Assembly: GCA_965216205.1 (NCBI GenBank)
Contig: OZ244139.1
Span: 5,890,001 to 5,954,000, forward strand
Source: CADEDH01 sp965216205
GTDB taxonomy: Bacteria; Actinomycetota; Acidimicrobiia; Acidimicrobiales; SZUA-35
Reading direction: 5' to 3'
Length of the DNA: 64,000 bases
The notes under the pieces: generated by a model
Database searches by the model: none
Told to the model about the DNA's origin: nothing
The model's input: the letters and a program-made list of their open reading frames with translations, nothing else
In this document: positions 63,352-64,000 of the stretch, piece after piece
Numbering within the stretch: position 1 is the stretch's first letter
Layout of the letters: every line of letters begins with the position of its first letter
Translations under genes and position numbers: made by a program

Positions 63352-63759
63352 ATGTCGGTATCCGAGAGCCAGCGACGGCTCGTGCACGAGAAGTTGGAGC
63401 AATCGATCGGCGCGCAGGCCGCCGATCTGATGTTGGAGATGTTGCCTCGCCAGACCCACGCCGAGCTCGTCACCCGAGACGACATGACGGCGAACACGAT
63501 CCTGCTACGCGGCGAGATGGCCCAGTGGCGGGCGCAGCTCACGAGCGAGATGGGTGAGCTGCGGGCCGAGCTCAAGAGTGACATGGGCGAGCTGCGGGCC
63601 GAACTTCGGGGCGAGATGGGGGAGTTGCGGGCGGAGCTCAAGAGTGACATGGGCGAGCTGCGGGCCGACGTGCGGACCGAGATCGCCGGCCTCCAGCGGT
63701 GGTTGGCTGGGGCGGTCGCCGCCAACGCCATAGCGGTCGTGACCGCCTTGCTCGTCTGA
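63352..63759 (+). CDS. Hendecad-repeat coiled-coil protein with C-terminal membrane anchor
   Basis: From the ATG at 63352 the protein is 135 residues. The N-terminal part (QRRLVHEKLEQSIGAQAADLMLEMLP) is helical. Four tandem 11-residue repeats of the form (S/G)(D/E)MGELRAEL(K/R), encoded by 33-bp DNA repeats from about 63544 to 63676, form a coiled coil, and LAGAVAANAIAVVTALLV is a C-terminal membrane segment. I do not know its function; it resembles CCDC90/DUF1640-style membrane-anchored coiled coils. The longer frame from 62956 is antisense-like to the P450 in another phase. Confidence 0.75.
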   Translation: MSVSESQRRLVHEKLEQSIGAQAADLMLEMLPRQTHAELVTRDDMTANTILLRGEMAQWRAQLTSEMGELRAELKSDMGELRAELRGEMGELRAELKSDMGELRADVRTEIAGLQRWLAGAVAANAIAVVTALLV

Positions 63760-63783
63760 GCACGCGGACGGAGGAGCGACACG

Positions 63784-64000
63784 TCAGAACTGGCTCGAGT
63801 AGAGCTTTCGGTAGGCGCCGCCTTCGGTGCCGAGCAGCGCGTCGTGGGAGCCGGTCTCCACGATGCGACCCTCGTCGAGCACGTAGATCCGGTCGGCGTC
63901 GCGGATCGTCGACAGCCGATGGGCCACGATCACCACGGTGCGGTCGGCCATGAGCCGATCGAGGCCGTCGAGGAACTCCGCCTCGGTGGCGAGATCCAGC
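63784..64000 (-). CDS. ABC exporter ATPase C-terminus (partial)
   Basis: The last 72 codons of a gene that continues past the window edge read LDLATEAEFLDGLDRLMADRTVVIVAHRLSTI (D-loop and H-loop His) and then VLDEGRIVETGSHDALLGTEGGAYRKLYSSQF, the typical C-terminus of a fused membrane-ATPase exporter of the MsbA/LmrA type. The membrane part and Walker motifs lie outside the window. Confidence 0.9.
   Translation of the reverse strand, partial: LDLATEAEFLDGLDRLMADRTVVIVAHRLSTIRDADRIYVLDEGRIVETGSHDALLGTEGGAYRKLYSSQF

Overview
The window is high-GC DNA with a strong G/C third-position bias. Gene content and protein style (single-chain acyl-CoA carboxylase, crotonyl-CoA carboxylase/reductase, IdsA-type prenyl synthase, giant DivIVA-domain coiled coil, two P450s, hydantoinase pair, many D/A/V-rich proteins) point to an actinobacterium, most like the Acidimicrobiia (Ilumatobacter-like); the class is an inference. 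No transposase, integrase or phage gene was seen. Many genes have a TAnnnT hexamer ending exactly 6-7 nt before the start codon and no Shine-Dalgarno site, so leaderless transcription seems common.

Layout. 1-7.5 kb: membrane sensor protein (cut by the window edge), polyprenyl synthase, xseB-xseA, a PAS/GAF/GGDEF/EAL phosphodiesterase, and ccr. 7.5-15 kb: a DivIVA-domain coiled coil, a 1-kb non-coding stretch (consensus promoter, four strong hairpins, then an eight-copy 59/61-bp tandem repeat), the recR-ybaB-dnaX block, thymidine kinase, SRP RNA on the opposite strand, and tRNA-Ser(GGA). 15-22 kb: three secreted or membrane proteins of unknown role, a zinc ABC transporter (znuA/znuB on +, znuC on -) with a Zur-like box, and a VOC protein. 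22-31 kb: DUF4214/degenerate M23 protein, P450 with a structured leader, hydantoinase A/B, tadA, enoyl-CoA hydratase, AlkD-like protein, tRNA-Ser(CGA). 31-41 kb: single-chain biotin-dependent carboxylase, Rieske dioxygenase beta-alpha-ferredoxin operon, orphan periplasmic-binding lipoprotein, aldo-keto reductase, hydrolase, DUF4242 protein, and a SelU/AhpC-TSA_2-type redox protein whose first active-site Cys codon is TGA. 41-52 kb: DrrAB-type exporter, DinB-like protein, DUF1697, zwf-gnd, C45 acyltransferase, a compact operon of CHAT caspase-like protease, permuted papain-like peptidase and GtrA-like membrane protein, enoyl-CoA hydratase, cobalamin adenosyltransferase. 52-64 kb: a peptide ABC operon whose first ATPase carries a multi-spanning membrane domain inserted inside its nucleotide-binding domain, TlyA-type methyltransferase, large alpha/beta hydrolase, second P450 behind a palindromic operator, a hendecad-repeat membrane protein and the C-terminus of an ABC exporter.

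How genes work together: carbon metabolism (ethylmalonyl-CoA enzyme, acyl-CoA carboxylase, hydratases, cobalamin adenosylation for mutases, oxidative pentose phosphate pair) sits beside oxidative attack on hydrophobic substrates (P450s, Rieske dioxygenase, hydrolases). The most novel candidates are (1) the UGA-interrupted SelU-like protein with a SECIS-like hairpin, (2) the ABC ATPase with an internal membrane domain, (3) the CHAT protease/permuted papain/GtrA operon, and (4) the structured non-coding locus plus minisatellite between the DivIVA-like gene and recR.
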